From: Lacimicrobium sp. SS2-24
GTDB taxonomy: Bacteria > Pseudomonadota > Gammaproteobacteria > Enterobacterales > Alteromonadaceae
NCBI RefSeq assembly: GCF_002201535.1
Contig: NZ_NIWW01000002.1
Span: forward strand, 186,001-250,000
Reading direction: 5' to 3'
Length of the DNA stretch: 64,000 nt
Every line of letters starts with the position of its first letter. Positions within the stretch are counted from its first letter, which is position 1. Shown here in pieces: positions 55,965-64,000 of this stretch. A program made the translations under genes and the position numbers. Under the pieces are notes generated by a model, which was given only the letters and a program-made list of their open reading frames with translations, searched no databases and was not told the origin of the DNA.

Positions 55965-57839
55965 TCAGAACTGGTAGTCGACGGAGAGCCAGAACTGTTT
56001 CTGCTGGCCGACAAAACCGAGGACATCCTCATGGTCATGGTCCAACAGATTTTCTGCCCTCAGGGCCAGACTCCAATCAGGGCTTAGCTCGTAGTTCAGT
56101 GTCAGGTCTAGCAGCGTATAGGCTGGCAACCTGATGCGGCTGAAAGTCAGAAAGTTAGTGTCCAGCTGAGTCCCCTGGTAGCTAGCTTTAGCGTAGAGGC
56201 TTAAGGGGATTGAGGCATAGCGGTAGCGGGCCGTGATATGGCCCGAATGCCTTGCCCGGCGTAATTCCGGTTTCAATTCACCACTGAAGTCGGGCTGTTG
56301 CGAATCCAGATAACTGTACGCACCGCTGAATTGCCACTGTTGCCAGTTTCCGGTTATTTCAAGCTCCACACCCTGGCGTTCGCTGTCATCTGCAAGATTA
56401 ATGGAACTGGTGAAATCCGCACTGTTACTGATTTCATCTTTCAGACGCGCGCTATACCATGCTCCGCTGAGTTGCCAGTCTTCGGTCAGTTGAATCTCAG
56501 CACCGACTTCCATACTGACCGATTGCTCGGGCTTCAGATCCGGGTTACCGACAAAACTGCCAGGGAAGTAGCCGAACAGTTCCAGAAACGTCGGGTTTTT
56601 AATCGCCTTTCCGACACTGATATACAGCTTGTTGCCTGGGCTGGACGAATAACTGATACCGGACTGATAGCTTTGTGCATTATCAAAAAAGTTATTACTG
56701 TCATGTCTGAAACCAGCGGACACGGACCAGTTGTCGTTAACCTGATGCAACCAGTCGAGCCCGATGCTATTTGCATCATTGCTGCGGGATTGATCAGAGA
56801 ATCCAGCGGGATCCTGCTGGTTAAAATCCTCTTCTGTGCGTTCGGCGATGACACTGACATGACTGTGGTTCTTATATTGGTAACTTCCCTGCCAGTAGAG
56901 CCGTAATTTTTCGCTCTCATTGGCATTGGTGTAGGTACCATTGGCAACGTTCTGGTTGTCGTTATGATTAAGCTCCAGCCCTAAATCCTGTTGCCATTGA
57001 CTGTCTTTGGGGGTGTAACGCCAATCCAGTTTGCCCTGATATTGCTCAATGTCTGTGTAATGATCACTGTCCTGAGGCAGGCCGGTCACCATATAGTCTG
57101 TCTCATCATAGTCGCTGCTGGCGCGGACATGGCGCAATCTCAGATTGATACGAGAGGCAGCAGTCGCCTGCCAGCCAAGGTGAGTGTTGAATTGACGGTT
57201 CTTGTAGCCATCCTTTTCGTCTCCCTGGCGCGAGACGTTCTGCCCATCTGACTGGTAATCGCTGAGGTTAAAGGCGTAGTGGAATTGCTGCTGTTGCCCC
57301 CTGGCACTGGCGGCCACATTCAGACTGTTGGCTTCGCCCGCTGCGACACTGACTCCGCCACTTAGCGGACTATCCGCTGTCAGCGTCGTGATACTAATGA
57401 CCCCTGCCACGGCGCCATTGCCCCACAGGGCACTTTGCGGACCACGCAAGATTTCGATGCTGGCGATGTTGTCCAGGTGCAGGTGCGCAAAGTCAACGCC
57501 TCCATCGCTGAGATCATTGATCTCCACACCATCAACCATCACCAGTACATGATTGGCTTCACTGCCACGCATTCTGATTTGGGTTACTGCCCCCCGCGCC
57601 CCAGAGCGGCTGAGGCTGATGCCGGGCTGACCACGGAGTAACTCCGCCAGACTGATGGCACCCGATGCTTCTATTTCATCCCGGTCAATCTGCGTGAGTG
57701 CGGAACTTAACTGGCGCTGTTGCAGCGGATTGCTGGCGCCAATAACACTTATCGTTTCAATAGGTTGAGCATGAGTAAGGGGGCTGGCGCATAATGTCGC
57801 TTTCACGGCCATGGCGGCCGCAGAATGGAAATATTTCAT
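55965..57839 (-). CDS. btuB: TonB-dependent vitamin B12 receptor BtuB
   Basis: A 624-residue outer-membrane receptor for cobalamin. The signal peptide ends at about residue 24, and a TonB-box-like ETISVIGA lies just after it. A plug domain (about 40-150, with LLRGQPGISLSRSGARGAVTQIRMRG and GPQSALWGNGAVAGVI) and a 22-strand barrel ending …FWLSVDYQF (terminal Phe) follow. It is assigned as BtuB because the sequence is BtuB-like and a cobalamin riboswitch precedes it. The start at MKYFHSAAAM is preferred to a codon nine residues earlier. Confidence 0.92.
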   Translation of the reverse strand: MKYFHSAAAMAVKATLCASPLTHAQPIETISVIGASNPLQQRQLSSALTQIDRDEIEASGAISLAELLRGQPGISLSRSGARGAVTQIRMRGSEANHVLVMVDGVEINDLSDGGVDFAHLHLDNIASIEILRGPQSALWGNGAVAGVISITTLTADSPLSGGVSVAAGEANSLNVAASARGQQQQFHYAFNLSDYQSDGQNVSRQGDEKDGYKNRQFNTHLGWQATAASRINLRLRHVRASSDYDETDYMVTGLPQDSDHYTDIEQYQGKLDWRYTPKDSQWQQDLGLELNHNDNQNVANGTYTNANESEKLRLYWQGSYQYKNHSHVSVIAERTEEDFNQQDPAGFSDQSRSNDANSIGLDWLHQVNDNWSVSAGFRHDSNNFFDNAQSYQSGISYSSSPGNKLYISVGKAIKNPTFLELFGYFPGSFVGNPDLKPEQSVSMEVGAEIQLTEDWQLSGAWYSARLKDEISNSADFTSSINLADDSERQGVELEITGNWQQWQFSGAYSYLDSQQPDFSGELKPELRRARHSGHITARYRYASIPLSLYAKASYQGTQLDTNFLTFSRIRLPAYTLLDLTLNYELSPDWSLALRAENLLDHDHEDVLGFVGQQKQFWLSVDYQF

Positions 57840-57904
57840 ATCATTGAGTCCAGATTGGCACTCCACCCGAGTGCGTTTTCTTTACACCGAAAGCTGTCGT
57901 TCGG

Positions 57905-58130
57905 CAACCTGATCAGGCCGGTATCCGGGCTGGCAAGACTCATTTGCTCTCACAAACAAGGTATTAGGCTTCACCCTATTCAGGTAAAGAAGCTAATATT
58001 GCAGCGCCTTCCCATCGTAAACCGACAGTGGCATCATGCTGCATTCTCTTGCGTACCGTTGCGGGGGCAGCGTCTGACATCAACCCTGTTGTCTGGTTGA
58101 TGCAATGAACTTCCCGTTTAACTTTTGTCA
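57905..58130 (-). promoter_or_regulatory. Cobalamin riboswitch
   Basis: The minus-strand leader of btuB shows the conserved parts in order: AACGGGAA (about 58120-58111), CCCCCGCAACGGTA (58067-58054), GCCACTG (58032-58026), GGGAAGGCGCTGC (58013-58001), and the B12 box AGCCCGGATACCGGCC (57931-57916). Adenosyl- or other cobalamin binding is expected to shut down btuB expression. The 3' boundary, near 57905, leaves about 65 nt to the btuB start, so control of translation or termination cannot be told apart by eye. Confidence 0.92.
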
Positions 58131-58409
58131 GCCAATCTGCAGATCCTATCTACACATCGTCTTTTATCACCAAAAGCACCATAATCGGCGGCGATTATAA
58201 CGGTATGCTCTAAAAAAGATAGCCCTGGTGACGAAAAACAGCCTTGTCAGATACAAGGCCGGGTTAATTCATACTGCTGTTTACTGGCATTCTCGCAGTG
58301 CTATATCAGGCGTGCGTTGCCATCATCGTGGCTGTTGCAATGATGCCGGGTAGGGACTCTGTCGGGTATTGACTATGCTATAGGCTGAAACACTTTCAGG
58401 AGCAGAATA
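58131..58409. other. Divergent regulatory region, btuB / betB
   Basis: No gene is seen. A minus-strand TATAAT at 58199-58194 lies about 65 bp upstream of the riboswitch and is a likely btuB -10 box, although no good -35 is present. On the plus strand, TTGACT at about 58369 and AGGAG before betB are visible, but no convincing spaced promoter or BetI operator could be defined. Confidence 0.5.
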
Positions 58410-59870
58410 ATGACACAACGTTTTAAAAACTATGTTCATGGCAAATTTATCGATAATCGCAGTGGCGAGACCTTCGATGTCATTAACCCTGCCACCGGCA
58501 AATTGGCCTACCAGGTGGAGGTGGCGGATGAATCGGTGCAGCATGCAGCCATCGACAGCGCGCGCAAAGGTTTCGCAACCTGGTCTTCGATGACGCCGGT
58601 TGAGCGTAGTCGCATTCTGTACCGCGCGGTAGCGTTATTGCGCGAGCATAACGACAGGTTGGCGCGACTTGAAGTGATCGATACCGGAAAGCCTATTCAG
58701 GAAGCGAAAGAGGTGGACGTGGTAACTGGTGCCGATGCCATCGAATTTTTTGCGGGTCTGGCCCCCAGTATTGAGGGTAATCAGCAGGATCTCGGCGGGG
58801 ACTTTTACTATACCCGTCGCGAGCCATTAGGAATTTGTGCTGGTATCGGCGCATGGAATTATCCCCTTCAGATAGCCTGTTGGAAGGCTGCACCTGCTCT
58901 GGCATGTGGCAACAGTATGATTTTTAAGGCCTCAGAAGAGACACCCATGGGTGCCATGGAGCTGGCCCGGGTCTTTACCGAGGCGGGCGTACCCGATGGG
59001 GTATTTAATGTGGTGCATGGCGATGGCTCGGTCGGTGCATGGCTGACAGAGCATGAGGCCATTGCCAAAGTCTCTTTTACCGGAGAGGTGGGTACCGGTA
59101 AGAAGGTGATGGCGGCAGCTTCCGGGAGTCTCAAGGATGTGACGATGGAGCTGGGGGGGAAATCCCCGTTGATCGTCTTCGACGATGCGGACATTGATGA
59201 GGCGGTGTCGGCGGCAATGTTGGGTAACTTTTATACCCAGGGAGAAGTGTGTACCAATTGTACCCGAGTTTTTGTGCATGAGACCCTCTATGACCGCTTT
59301 ATGCAGACGCTGTTGACGCGCACCCGGGATAACATTGTGATGGGGGACCCCTTAGATCCGGATACAAACCTGGGCGCCTTGATCTCTGCCAAACATCAGC
59401 AACTGGTGCTCGACTATATCGAAAAAGGTAAACAGGAGGGGGCAACGCTGGCCTATGGCGGCGAAGCGGCCCAGCCTGATTCAGCTCCGAACGGATTTTT
59501 TGTTCAGCCGACGATTTTCACCGACTGTAATGATGATATGACCATCGTGCGGGAAGAAATATTTGGTCCGGTGATGTCGATATTGCGCTTTAGTGATGAG
59601 GAGGAGGTGATTCGCCGTGCTAACGGCACCTCCTATGGTCTGGCGGCCGGTGTGATGACGCAGGATCTGCGTCGGGCTCATCGTGTTATTCATCAGCTTC
59701 AGGCCGGTATCTGTTGGGTGAATAGCTATGGTGCTTCACCAGCAGAAATGCCGGTAGGAGGATATAAACACTCCGGGGTGGGCCGGGAAAATGGTGTTGA
59801 GACCCTGAGGCACTATACACAGCTCAAAGCCGTGTATATGGGTATGAATAAGCTGGAGAGCCCCTTTTAA
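58410..59870 (+). CDS. betB: Betaine aldehyde dehydrogenase
   Basis: A 486-residue NAD(P)+-dependent dehydrogenase that turns betaine aldehyde into the osmoprotectant glycine betaine. It has the catalytic Glu in [14 protein letters not shown] (about residue 251) and the nucleophile Cys in [14 protein letters not shown] (about 285). AGGAG nine nt before the ATG. The bet-type sequence distinguishes it from the gabD paralog in this window. No betA, betI or betT lies next to it, so the choline oxidation step must be encoded elsewhere, or the substrate is imported aldehyde. The name is by family resemblance. Confidence 0.88.
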   Translation: MTQRFKNYVHGKFIDNRSGETFDVINPATGKLAYQVEVADESVQHAAIDSARKGFATWSSMTPVERSRILYRAVALLREHNDRLARLEVIDTGKPIQEAKEVDVVTGADAIEFFAGLAPSIEGNQQDLGGDFYYTRREPLGICAGIGAWNYPLQIACWKAAPALACGNSMIFKASEETPMGAMELARVFTEAGVPDGVFNVVHGDGSVGAWLTEHEAIAKVSFTGEVGTGKKVMAAASGSLKDVTMELGGKSPLIVFDDADIDEAVSAAMLGNFYTQGEVCTNCTRVFVHETLYDRFMQTLLTRTRDNIVMGDPLDPDTNLGALISAKHQQLVLDYIEKGKQEGATLAYGGEAAQPDSAPNGFFVQPTIFTDCNDDMTIVREEIFGPVMSILRFSDEEEVIRRANGTSYGLAAGVMTQDLRRAHRVIHQLQAGICWVNSYGASPAEMPVGGYKHSGVGRENGVETLRHYTQLKAVYMGMNKLESPF

Positions 59871-60052
59871 GGCTGTTGGTACCCGCGCTACGGTGTTACC
59901 ACCAGTCTGATTGCTCCTGTCAAATAAGTTGCTCGTTGGCGCTATACACAGGAAGTGGGGGCGCCGGCGGGGCTTAAATCAGCATGCCGGCGTCGGACAA
60001 AATGCCTTTAATAGTATTACGGTGTTTTGGTTATGGATGTAAACGGGTACGC

Positions 60053-60403
60053 TCAGAATTCGAGTTTGCGTATTTCTGAGCATAAGTAAATGCGGGTGTT
60101 ACCGTATACATAGGGATTCTTGTCGTCATTCAGGCAGTAATGACGTTCAAAGCTCTCTAACTGGCTGCGATTTGAGGTGATTTCGAAAATATAATCACGC
60201 TGATACTCGCTCATATTGGCGATCATCGGGTCGATACGCTCCTGCAATTCAGACAGCTTTTGACGTTCACCCATTTGCGCAATGTGCGTGATCCAGTCTG
60301 ACAAAGAATGTTGCATATCGGCAAGCAGATACTGGGCAAAAGAAGAGCGCAGGATCACCAGCAGTAATGCAATTTCTAACAAGAGTATAATGTTTCGTTT
60401 CAT
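60053..60403 (-). CDS. Hypothetical membrane-anchored protein
   Basis: A 116-residue protein with an N-terminal hydrophobic helix (about 4-22), then a helical, charged region (HSLSDWITHIAQMGERQKLSELQERI) and a C-terminal part with two Cys (RHYCLND … YLCSEIRKLEF) that could form a disulfide if exported. No family is recognised. AGAGG 11 nt before the ATG supports the start; a GTG four codons earlier is the alternative. It is divergent from ccoG, which may be incidental. Confidence 0.6.
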   Translation of the reverse strand: MKRNIILLLEIALLLVILRSSFAQYLLADMQHSLSDWITHIAQMGERQKLSELQERIDPMIANMSEYQRDYIFEITSNRSQLESFERHYCLNDDKNPYVYGNTRIYLCSEIRKLEF

Positions 60404-60687
60404 TGATTTATTCACCTCTGACTACGGCTTAAAGTATACGCCTGTAGGGCGTGCCTGCCTATACCCATTACTTATGCGCAGAGATAACTAAGTTTACTGG
60501 TTAATATTTAACCACCATGCCATTTTCACGGTTGGGAGTTTGACGCAGAGCAAAGCAAAGGCCGGTACCTGATGATATACTGCTGCTCATTCCGCTAAAT
60601 GTGGCCGCTAATCACTGAAGGTGTGCTGCACTCATGCGCTGAGTGAACACAGCATTGTACGGCGAACGGTACGACAACGAGATCCCT

Positions 60688-62118
60688 ATGAAGAATCAGA
60701 TTCCTGTAAAAGATGTGACTCAGGTAAAAATTCATCAGCCTGAAAAGGGGCCGCAGCCTCAGGATCCCTCCAGAAAGCGAATCTATGTACGTGCTGTGCA
60801 AGGGCCACTGGAAACCTTTCGTCGTTACTTTGGCTTTATCTTTTTAGCGCTCTTTGCCGCGCTACCCTGGATTTCCTACAACGGGCAGCAGGCGATTTTG
60901 CTGGATATCGCTCAGCAGCGCTTCTCATTCTTTTCCCTGACGCTGTGGCCGCAGGATCTTACTTTGCTGGCGTGGATTTTTATTATTGCGGCCTTTGCAC
61001 TGTTTTTTGTGACCACCTTCGCAGGGCGTGTTTGGTGCGGCTTTATGTGTCCGCAAACGACTTGGACCTATATGTTTGTATGGCTGGAAGAGAAGTTTGA
61101 AGGTGGCCGGCACCAGCGTATGAAACTGGATCAGCGACCGCTGGACTTTGATAAATTCTGGCGAAAAGCGTTCAAACACCTCAGCTGGTTGTTGATTGCC
61201 TTGCTCACCTCACTCACGTTCGTCGGTTACTTTACCCCCATCGGTGAGTTGTTCATTGATTTTATCCGCTTTGAAACCGGCTTCTGGGCTGCTTTCGCAG
61301 TGTGGTTTTTTACCTTTTGTACTTACGGTAATGCTGGTTGGATGCGGGAAATCATGTGTACCCATATCTGTCCTTATGCCCGCTTCCAGTCAGTGATGTT
61401 TGATAAGGACACGTTTACCGTAGCCTATGATAAGCAGCGTGGAGAGCAGCGAGGACCACGCTCCAGGAAAACCGGTCGAGAGGAACTGGCAGAAAAAGGT
61501 CTGGGCGACTGCATTGATTGTCAGCTGTGTGTACAGGTATGTCCCACCGGTATCGATATTCGTAATGGTCTGCAATACGAGTGCATAAATTGCGGTGCCT
61601 GCGTCGATGCCTGTAACGGTGTGATGGATAAAATGGACTATCCACGAGGGCTCATCAGTTACACCACTGAAACCCGCCTCACAGGTGGCACAACCCATAT
61701 TGTGCGGCCTAAACTGGTGGGGTATGCGGTGGTCCTCACGGTCATGCTGGGTTTTCTGGTATTTGAAATTCTGACCCGGGTGCCTTTGCAGGTGGACATT
61801 CTTCGAGATCGTAACCAGCTTTATCGTGAGACCAATGACGGTCTGGTGGAAAACGTGTATACCCTGAAGATTCTCAATAAGTCACAGCAACAACAGCGCT
61901 ACAGCATCTCAGTAGAAGGCCTTGATGAGCATCGTCTGATTGGCAACAGCGAAGTGACGGTGCAGGGCGGCGAAGTCTATGTGGAACCCGTGAGTGTCGC
62001 CACCGACCCCTACAATCTGGACAGCAGCATGCAGGACATTTTTATTGTGGTTGAAAGCCTGGATACACAGGGTGAACCGGTCAGAGTACGAACCCAAACG
62101 CGGTTTTTGTACCGCTGA
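60688..62118 (+). CDS. ccoG: CcoG/FixG/RdxA oxidase-assembly protein
   Basis: A 476-residue inner-membrane iron-sulfur protein needed for copper delivery to the cbb3 oxidase in characterised species. There are about five membrane segments. The NapH-like motif WCGFMCPQTTW comes first, then the di-[4Fe-4S] ferredoxin region with CIDCQLCVQVCP and CINCGACVDAC (about residues 275-311), then a C-terminal periplasmic Ig-like domain. The start at 60688 is preferred over a GTG at 60643. Unusually, it is not next to ccoNOPQ and is coupled to srkA by a TGATG overlap. Confidence 0.93.
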   Translation: MKNQIPVKDVTQVKIHQPEKGPQPQDPSRKRIYVRAVQGPLETFRRYFGFIFLALFAALPWISYNGQQAILLDIAQQRFSFFSLTLWPQDLTLLAWIFIIAAFALFFVTTFAGRVWCGFMCPQTTWTYMFVWLEEKFEGGRHQRMKLDQRPLDFDKFWRKAFKHLSWLLIALLTSLTFVGYFTPIGELFIDFIRFETGFWAAFAVWFFTFCTYGNAGWMREIMCTHICPYARFQSVMFDKDTFTVAYDKQRGEQRGPRSRKTGREELAEKGLGDCIDCQLCVQVCPTGIDIRNGLQYECINCGACVDACNGVMDKMDYPRGLISYTTETRLTGGTTHIVRPKLVGYAVVLTVMLGFLVFEILTRVPLQVDILRDRNQLYRETNDGLVENVYTLKILNKSQQQQRYSISVEGLDEHRLIGNSEVTVQGGEVYVEPVSVATDPYNLDSSMQDIFIVVESLDTQGEPVRVRTQTRFLYR

Positions 62119-63095
62119 TGTCTGATTTCAGCTATGCCAACCTGACACCGGATCTGATCCTCGACGCCATTGAGAGCACCGGAATTCTGGTGGATTCTGG
62201 TCTGCTGGCCCTCAACAGCTACGAAAACCGTGTGTATCAGTTTAGCGATCAGGATAAGCAGCGTCTGGTCGTTAAGTTTTACCGACCCGCCCGTTGGAGC
62301 AGTGAGCAAATACAGGAAGAGCACGACTTTGCCATCGAGTTGCAGGACCAGGAAATACCGGTGGTGGCGCCCCTCTTGTTAGATGGTAATACGCTGCACC
62401 ATTATCAGGGGTATGCCTTTGCCCTGTTTCCCTCTGTTGGTGGCCGTCAGTTTGAGGTAGATAATCTTGACCAGCTGGAGTGGATGGGGCGCTTTATTGG
62501 CCGCATTCACGGCGTTGCCGGCACACGTCCTTTTGCTTGCCGTCCGTCGATTTGCACGCAAGACTTTTTGCATCAGCCTCGTCAGGTATTGACGCAGACC
62601 ATACTGGTGCCTGAATCACTCAGACTGCCCTTGTTTACCATTATGGACCAGGTCATTGACATTGCCGCTGAGCAGTTCCAGCAAAGCAGCTTCTCGCCAA
62701 TACGTCTGCATGGAGACTGCCACCCTGGTAACATCCTGTGGCGGGACGGCCCTACCTTTGTTGATCTGGATGATTGCCGAATGGGACCTGCCATACAGGA
62801 TTTGTGGATGATGCTCTGTGGTGAGCGCGGTGAGAGGTTATTACAACTGGACACGCTGATCGGTGCCTATGAGGAATTCTGTGACTTTGATCACAAACAA
62901 CTGGCGCTGATTGAACCTTTACGGGCTATGCGCATGATTCACTACATGGCGTGGCTCAGCCGTCGCTGGGAAGACCCCGCATTTCCACAGGCGTTTCCCT
63001 GGTTCAGTACTCCGAAGTACTGGGAACAGCAAATTCTCTCTCTCAAAGAACAGCTCTCTGCTTTGCAGGAGCCGCCATTGAGCCTGATGCCCTGA
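62118..63095 (+). CDS. srkA: Stress response kinase A (SrkA/YihE)
   Basis: A 325-residue aminoglycoside-phosphotransferase-fold protein kinase. The catalytic loop LHGDCHPGNILW (about residues 196-207) and the Mg2+ Asp in VDLDDCRMG are intact, as are the N-terminal nucleotide-binding residues in YENRVYQF. E. coli SrkA counteracts MazEF-driven death and envelope stress and lies next to dsbA. Here it directly follows ccoG, with one base shared, and dsbA is 7 kb away. Targets are unknown. Confidence 0.93.
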   Translation: MSDFSYANLTPDLILDAIESTGILVDSGLLALNSYENRVYQFSDQDKQRLVVKFYRPARWSSEQIQEEHDFAIELQDQEIPVVAPLLLDGNTLHHYQGYAFALFPSVGGRQFEVDNLDQLEWMGRFIGRIHGVAGTRPFACRPSICTQDFLHQPRQVLTQTILVPESLRLPLFTIMDQVIDIAAEQFQQSSFSPIRLHGDCHPGNILWRDGPTFVDLDDCRMGPAIQDLWMMLCGERGERLLQLDTLIGAYEEFCDFDHKQLALIEPLRAMRMIHYMAWLSRRWEDPAFPQAFPWFSTPKYWEQQILSLKEQLSALQEPPLSLMP

Positions 63096-63191
63096 TTTGA
63101 TTTATGGCTGACTGTCCCTTAGCATAATTTCTGTACAGCGGCTCAAAGCGCAGTATCAGGTTTATGCCGTACTTCACCAATGGAGGGAGTC

Positions 63192-64000
63192 ATGTCAGAA
63201 ACAGCAGGTACACAGAATAAGCTACGAGAAGTGACCCACGTGCCACAAGGTACCGCAGACAAGGTGCCAGAGTGGCTGAAACAGCAGCTGAGCCCGGCTG
63301 GAATTACCATCAACGGACCCAACCCCTGGGACCCCCAGATTCATGATCAGCGTTTCTATCACAGAGTTTTACAGGAAGGATCTTTAGGCGCCGGAGAAAG
63401 CTACATGGATGGTTGGTGGGACTGTGCCAGACTGGATGAGTTTTTTACCCGTCTGACCAGCCGCCATGTTGAAAAAGCGATTAGCGGGAAGTGGGTGGCA
63501 CTGAAGCACTGGATGATGGCGAGGTTGATCAATCTGCAATCGGTGAAGCGTGCTTTTCAGGTAGCAGAGCAACATTATGATGTGGGCAATGATCTGTATG
63601 AGGCCATGCTTGACCCGACCCTGTGTTATTCCTGTGGTTATTGGCATCAGGCACAATCATTGTACGAGGCCCAGCGGGCCAAGCTCGATCTGGTATGCCG
63701 GAAAATGGAGTTGCAGGCAGGCGACCGTGTTCTGGATATCGGTTGTGGCTGGGGGAGTTTTGCCGAATTTGCCGCGCGTGAATATCAGGCCAGTGTCACC
63801 GGTGTGACCATTTCCAGGGAGCAACAAAAGCTGGCCAGGGAACGCTGCAAAGAGTTAGACGTCGATATTCGTTTGCAGGACTATCGCAGCCTTGAAGGAC
63901 AATTCAATAAGCTGGTTTCTATCGGCATGTTTGAGCATGTTGGGCAGAAGAATTACGACACCTATTTTGCTAAAGCCCGACGCTTGCTCAAGGACGATGG
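63192..64000 (+). CDS. cfa: Cyclopropane-fatty-acyl-phospholipid synthase (5' part)
   Basis: The window ends inside this gene; 269 codons are present of about 380 expected. It methylates unsaturated phospholipid acyl chains with S-adenosylmethionine. It shows GSLGAGESYMDGWWD (about residue 64-78), the SAM motif LDIGCGWGSF (about 180-190), and SIGMFEHVGQKNYDTYF near the cut edge. GGAGGGAG precedes the ATG. It is 96 bp after srkA and may have its own promoter; in E. coli cfa uses sigma-S, which is not tested here. Confidence 0.95.
   Translation, partial: MSETAGTQNKLREVTHVPQGTADKVPEWLKQQLSPAGITINGPNPWDPQIHDQRFYHRVLQEGSLGAGESYMDGWWDCARLDEFFTRLTSRHVEKAISGKWVALKHWMMARLINLQSVKRAFQVAEQHYDVGNDLYEAMLDPTLCYSCGYWHQAQSLYEAQRAKLDLVCRKMELQAGDRVLDIGCGWGSFAEFAAREYQASVTGVTISREQQKLARERCKELDVDIRLQDYRSLEGQFNKLVSIGMFEHVGQKNYDTYFAKARRLLKDD

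Noticed and set aside
1-64000. tRNA, rRNA, prophage or integrative element
   Set aside because: No cloverleaf, rRNA core sequence, integrase or phage gene was recognised on either strand; apart from the repeats the window reads as core chromosome.

Overview
The window is a chromosomal segment of about 52% G+C from a gammaproteobacterium, most likely a marine-type member of the Alteromonadales (Alteromonadaceae or a close relative). The evidence is E. coli-like short-range synteny (ubiD-fre, mpl facing fbp, ftsN-priA-rpmE, prkB beside a YhfA-type OsmC gene), combined with DUF2750, a TIGR02647 protein, UbiK, an M16 peptidase pair and a RimK cluster. The order of these blocks is rearranged relative to E. 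coli. No rRNA, tRNA, CRISPR array, integrase or intact transposase was seen. Nearly all of the window is metabolic and housekeeping core genome. The function calls are by protein family recognition from sequence alone.

Layout. 1-8.8 kb: a small copper-handling set (DUF4198 protein, copD, copC) and the histidine utilisation cluster (hutI divergent from hutC-hutU-hutH, with a HutC-type operator). This block is followed by a dense array of palindromic repeats (8030-8740), and one inverted copy of the same repeat lies at the left edge. 8.8-17.6 kb: hslVU with a sigma-32-like promoter, prkB/OsmC, ompR-envZ, and an M16 metallopeptidase pair. 17.7-27.3 kb: a membrane protein, a diguanylate cyclase, an aspartic-protease/RimK/carboxypeptidase-like operon, a glycosyltransferase/PAP2 pair, an rraA-ureohydrolase-racemase operon, and a two-domain lipoprotein. 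27.4-45.3 kb: sulfurtransferase, glutamate dehydrogenase, ftsN-priA, rpmE with a candidate leader attenuator, malic enzyme, an M20 amidohydrolase, a patatin, nucleoside hydrolase-ribokinase, gabDT, ubiX-mpl, and fbp. 45.3-64 kb: a GAF protein, ribA, a large GGDEF/EAL sensor, cytochrome c with a degenerate receiver, a GlxA-type regulator, ubiK, small conserved genes, ubiD-fre, dsbA, btuB behind a cobalamin riboswitch, betB, ccoG-srkA, and a cfa gene cut by the window end.

How the genes connect. HutH, HutU and HutI turn histidine into formiminoglutamate. The ureohydrolase at 24.8 kb is a plausible HutG that finishes the route to glutamate although it lies 17 kb from the hut cluster. Glutamate dehydrogenase, GabT/GabD and malic enzyme then feed that carbon into the TCA cycle. 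UbiX, UbiD and UbiK belong to ubiquinone synthesis. Nucleoside hydrolase and ribokinase form a ribonucleoside salvage pair.

No clearly new multigene system is present. The most interesting items are the palindromic repeat array with its inverted outlier, the DUF785-RimK-AstE-like operon, the MliC plus YscW-like lipoprotein, the candidate L31 leader attenuator, the pseudo-receiver next to a cytochrome c, and the ccoG-srkA coupling.
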